Positions 62,005-64,000 of a stretch of 64,000 nt of DNA are shown here, piece by piece (the stretch's first letter is position 1; each line of letters begins with the position of its first letter). Source of the DNA: Streptomyces sp. PT12 (GTDB lineage Bacteria; Actinomycetota; Actinomycetes; Streptomycetales; Streptomycetaceae). The notes under the pieces are model-generated. The model was not told where the DNA came from, made no database searches, and saw only the letters and a list, made by a program, of their open reading frames with translations. The DNA lies in NCBI RefSeq assembly GCF_003311645.1, contig NZ_QEST01000008.1:24948-88947 (forward strand). Direction: 5' to 3'. The position numbers were made by a program, and so were the translations under genes.

Positions 62005-62051
62005 ACTTTCCTATCGGGAAAGTTACCACCGACTTTCCCGCCAGGCAAGTC
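62005..62051. promoter_or_regulatory. Paired ACTTTCC/GGAAAGT operators
   Basis: ACTTTCC-tatcg-GGAAAGT (62005-62023) is perfect; GACTTTCC-cgcca-GGCAAGTC (62031-62051) has one mismatch. Both have 5-nt spacers and lie just upstream of the membrane protein/HTH operon. Confidence 0.8.
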
Positions 62052-62190
62052 AAAACCTCGACTCCCACCGCGCCAGCGCCGACCACTCCCGCCCTTTCGC
62101 GGAATCTCCCCATCAACCGCCGCCTCCGGGGCCCTGGGAGGACGCCGGATTCCGGTCTAAGGTCTTTGTCGACATCCCGAGGAGGCGTTC

Positions 62191-63030
62191 GTGATACGAC
62201 GCGGGCTACCACGCGAGCACAGCACCCACCGGCGCGCCGGGGCGGCCGCGGCCGCCGGGCTCCTCCTCGCGGTCGGCGCGGCCCTGCTGGCCTCGGGCGA
62301 GCCCAGCTCGGCCCAGCAGCCGTCGGCGGCCCCCGAGGCGCTGCGCGTCGAGGTCGTCAGGACGCTGCCGCACGATGTGAACGCCTTCACCCAGGGGCTC
62401 GAGATCGCCGACGGCGTGCTCTACGAGGGCACCGGGCGTGCGGGGCAGTCGTTCGTCTCGGCGACCGACCTGGTCACGGGCGACGAGCTGGCCCGGGTCG
62501 ACCTCCCCTCGCCCCTCTTCGGCGAGGGCATCACCGTCACCGACACCTCGCTGTGGCAGCTGACATGGCGGGACGGCATCGCGTTCGAGCGCGACCCCGC
62601 GACCCTGGAGGGGCTGCGCACCGTCTCCTACGAGGGCGAGGGCTGGGGCCTGTGCCACCAGCCGGAGCGCGGGCGCCTGGTGATGAGCGACGGCTCGGGC
62701 GAGCTGACGTTCCGCGACCCGGAGACGTTCGAGGAGACAGGGCGCGTCGAGGTGCTCGCCGACGGCCGACCCACCTCCAGCCTCAACGAGCTCGAGTGCG
62801 TCGGCGACACCGTCTACGCCAATGTGTGGCAGACGGACACCATCCTGCGCATCGACCCCGCGAGTGGCGAGGTCACCGGCGAGATCGACGCGTCGGGGCT
62901 GCTGAGCGAGGACGAGGAGTGGGCGGCCGACGTCCTCAACGGCATCGCCAAGACGCCCGAGGGCGACACGTTCCTCATCACGGGCAAGCTGTGGCCCCAC
63001 CTGTTCGAGGTCCGCTTCGTTCCCGCGTGA
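62191..63030 (+). CDS. Glutaminyl-peptide cyclotransferase
   Basis: A 279-aa exported enzyme with a signal peptide (GAAAAAGLLLAVGAALLAS) and the five-bladed propeller of plant/bacterial-type glutaminyl cyclases: LPHDVNAFTQGLEIADGVLY, EGEGWGLCHQPERGRLVMSD, LNELECVGDTVYANVWQTDT and VLNGIAKTPEGDTFLITGKL. It converts N-terminal Gln of exported proteins to pyroglutamate. The GTG start follows CCGAGGAGG. It is a single gene, convergent with the MFS transporter. Confidence 0.92.
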   Translation: MIRRGLPREHSTHRRAGAAAAAGLLLAVGAALLASGEPSSAQQPSAAPEALRVEVVRTLPHDVNAFTQGLEIADGVLYEGTGRAGQSFVSATDLVTGDELARVDLPSPLFGEGITVTDTSLWQLTWRDGIAFERDPATLEGLRTVSYEGEGWGLCHQPERGRLVMSDGSGELTFRDPETFEETGRVEVLADGRPTSSLNELECVGDTVYANVWQTDTILRIDPASGEVTGEIDASGLLSEDEEWAADVLNGIAKTPEGDTFLITGKLWPHLFEVRFVPA

Positions 63031-63045
63031 GGACGCCACCGCCCG

Positions 63046-64000
63046 TCAGCCGATCTGGCGGTGGCGGCCCGCGCGCGCCCCCGCCACGAGCTGGGGGAGC
63101 ATCAGCGCGGCCATCACGGCGAGCACCGCGCGCCAGCCACCGGTGTGGTCGTAGAGCGCGCCGACCAGGATCGGGCCGGGGACGGCTATCAGATAGCCGA
63201 CGCTCTGCGCGAAGCCCGAGAGGCGCGTCACCGTCGCGCCGTCCCTGCCGCGCAGCGCGATCATCGTGAGCGCCAGCGGGAACGAGCAGTTGGCAACGCC
63301 GAGCAGCACCGCCCACAGCCAGGGCGCGGCGGCCGGGTCGGCCCACAGCCCCGCGTATCCGGCGAGGCCGAACAGCCCGATGACGACCGCGATGCCGCTC
63401 TGGTGCGCCAGGCGCCCCGCCACCGCGCCCAGCGCGAACGACAGCGGCACCCCGAGCACCGACGTCACCGCGAACAGCCATCCCGCGGCCTCGGCCGAGA
63501 GCCCCGCGTCGCGATAGATCTGCGGCAGCCAGCCGATGATGACGTAGGCGGCCGTGGCCTGGAGGCCGAAGTAGCAGGCCAGCGCCCATGCGGTGCCGTC
63601 GCGCGAGAGGCGCGGCCCCGGCGCGTGAACGGCCCGCGCGCCCCCGGTCGCGCTCCCGCCCGTCCGCCGCTGCCGCGCCAGCGCCACCCACGGCGGAACG
63701 GCCGCCGCGGCCAGCGCCGCCCACAGGCCGAGCCCCGCGCGCCAGTCGTCGCCGAACGCCCCCGCCAGCGGAACGGTGGCCGCCGCGGCGGACGAGGCGC
63801 CCACGTTGAGGGCCATCGAGTACAGCCCGGTCATCGCGCCCACCCGATCGGGGAACCGCTGCTTGACCACCACGGGCAGCAGGACGTTCGCCACCGCGAT
63901 GCCCGCGAGCGCGAGGCCCGTCAGCGCGATGAACGCCGCCGTTCCCCCGGCGACGGGGCGCAGCGCCAGGCCCGTCGCGAGCGCCGCGAGCCCCGCCGAC
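63046..64000 (-). CDS. MFS transporter of the CynX/NimT type (5-prime end outside window)
   Basis: At least 318 residues of a major facilitator; the N-terminus lies beyond base 64000. Visible helices include ALTGLALAGIAVANVLLPVV, the cytoplasmic motif VVKQRFPDRVGAMTGLYSMA and LSFALGAVAGRLAHQSGIAV, then VGYLIAVPGPILVGALYDHT. The KQRFPDRVGAMTGLYS block is characteristic of CynX/NimT transporters, which move cyanate, nitroimidazoles or similar small molecules. The substrate here cannot be told. Confidence 0.9.
   Translation of the reverse strand, partial: SAGLAALATGLALRPVAGGTAAFIALTGLALAGIAVANVLLPVVVKQRFPDRVGAMTGLYSMALNVGASSAAAATVPLAGAFGDDWRAGLGLWAALAAAAVPPWVALARQRRTGGSATGGARAVHAPGPRLSRDGTAWALACYFGLQATAAYVIIGWLPQIYRDAGLSAEAAGWLFAVTSVLGVPLSFALGAVAGRLAHQSGIAVVIGLFGLAGYAGLWADPAAAPWLWAVLLGVANCSFPLALTMIALRGRDGATVTRLSGFAQSVGYLIAVPGPILVGALYDHTGGWRAVLAVMAALMLPQLVAGARAGRHRQIG

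Overview
The window is very GC-rich, with GTG and TTG starts and strongly G/C-biased third codon positions. It carries Streptomyces-type genes: TerB/TerD, a SpoIIE-type phosphatase, a DUF574 methyltransferase, Tat- and Sec-exported xylanase, mannanase and protease, and a fru-type PTS. I read it as a chromosomal segment of Streptomyces or a close relative. I see no rRNA, CRISPR array or intact transposase. One tRNA is present, an initiator tRNA-Met at 59206-59279.

Layout. 1-497: two gene remnants meeting on opposite strands. 0.55-3.2 kb: terD, a BlaI-type repressor, an M56 peptidase and terB, with near-identical BlaI-type operators in front of terD/blaI and in front of terB. 3.3-5.3 kb: a GlxA-type regulator and gap. 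5.6-14.5 kb: the most unusual locus. It has a tandem array of small hydrophobic peptide genes, a strong hairpin, and then a translationally coupled run: an HTTM (SdpB-like) protein fused to an alpha/beta hydrolase, an SdpA-like protein, a methyltransferase and an ABC exporter. A secreted repeat protein, a flavoprotein and an 80-aa protein follow. 14.5-17.6 kb: two regulators that probably belong to it. 17.7-23.6 kb: fruR-fruK-fruA-ptsH-ptsI. 23.8-31.5 kb: a pseudokinase-like gene with a regulator, secreted proteins, a purple acid phosphatase, a NicO-type metal exporter and a nitronate monooxygenase.

31.6-40.5 kb mixes decayed genes with intact signalling genes. The decayed ones are a frameshifted GntR, a startless ABC permease, truncated sulfur-type monooxygenase genes, a multiply frameshifted SMP-30-like gene and a TetR remnant. 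The intact ones are a SpoIIE phosphatase and a DUF574 methyltransferase. 40.9-51.1 kb carries at least thirteen copies of a LacI-type palindrome (GGAGAGCGCTCTCC and variants), eight of them in one 305-bp gene-free stretch. Nearby are a LacI regulator truncated and fused to the tail of another protein, intact GH26 and GH11 enzymes and a GH97-like remnant, which suggests an eroded polysaccharide-use region. 52.7-64 kb: a secreted S1 protease, more gene fragments, a rifampicin monooxygenase (rox) preceded by a rifamycin-associated element, an esterase, MarR and winged-helix operons with clear operators, a glutaminyl cyclase and a partial MFS transporter.

Two themes stand out. One is a candidate undescribed peptide (bacteriocin or RiPP-like) system at 5.6-14.5 kb. 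The other is unusually heavy gene erosion: strand-switching junctions that simple base-calling errors cannot produce, plus short tandem duplications mostly of 14-15 bp.
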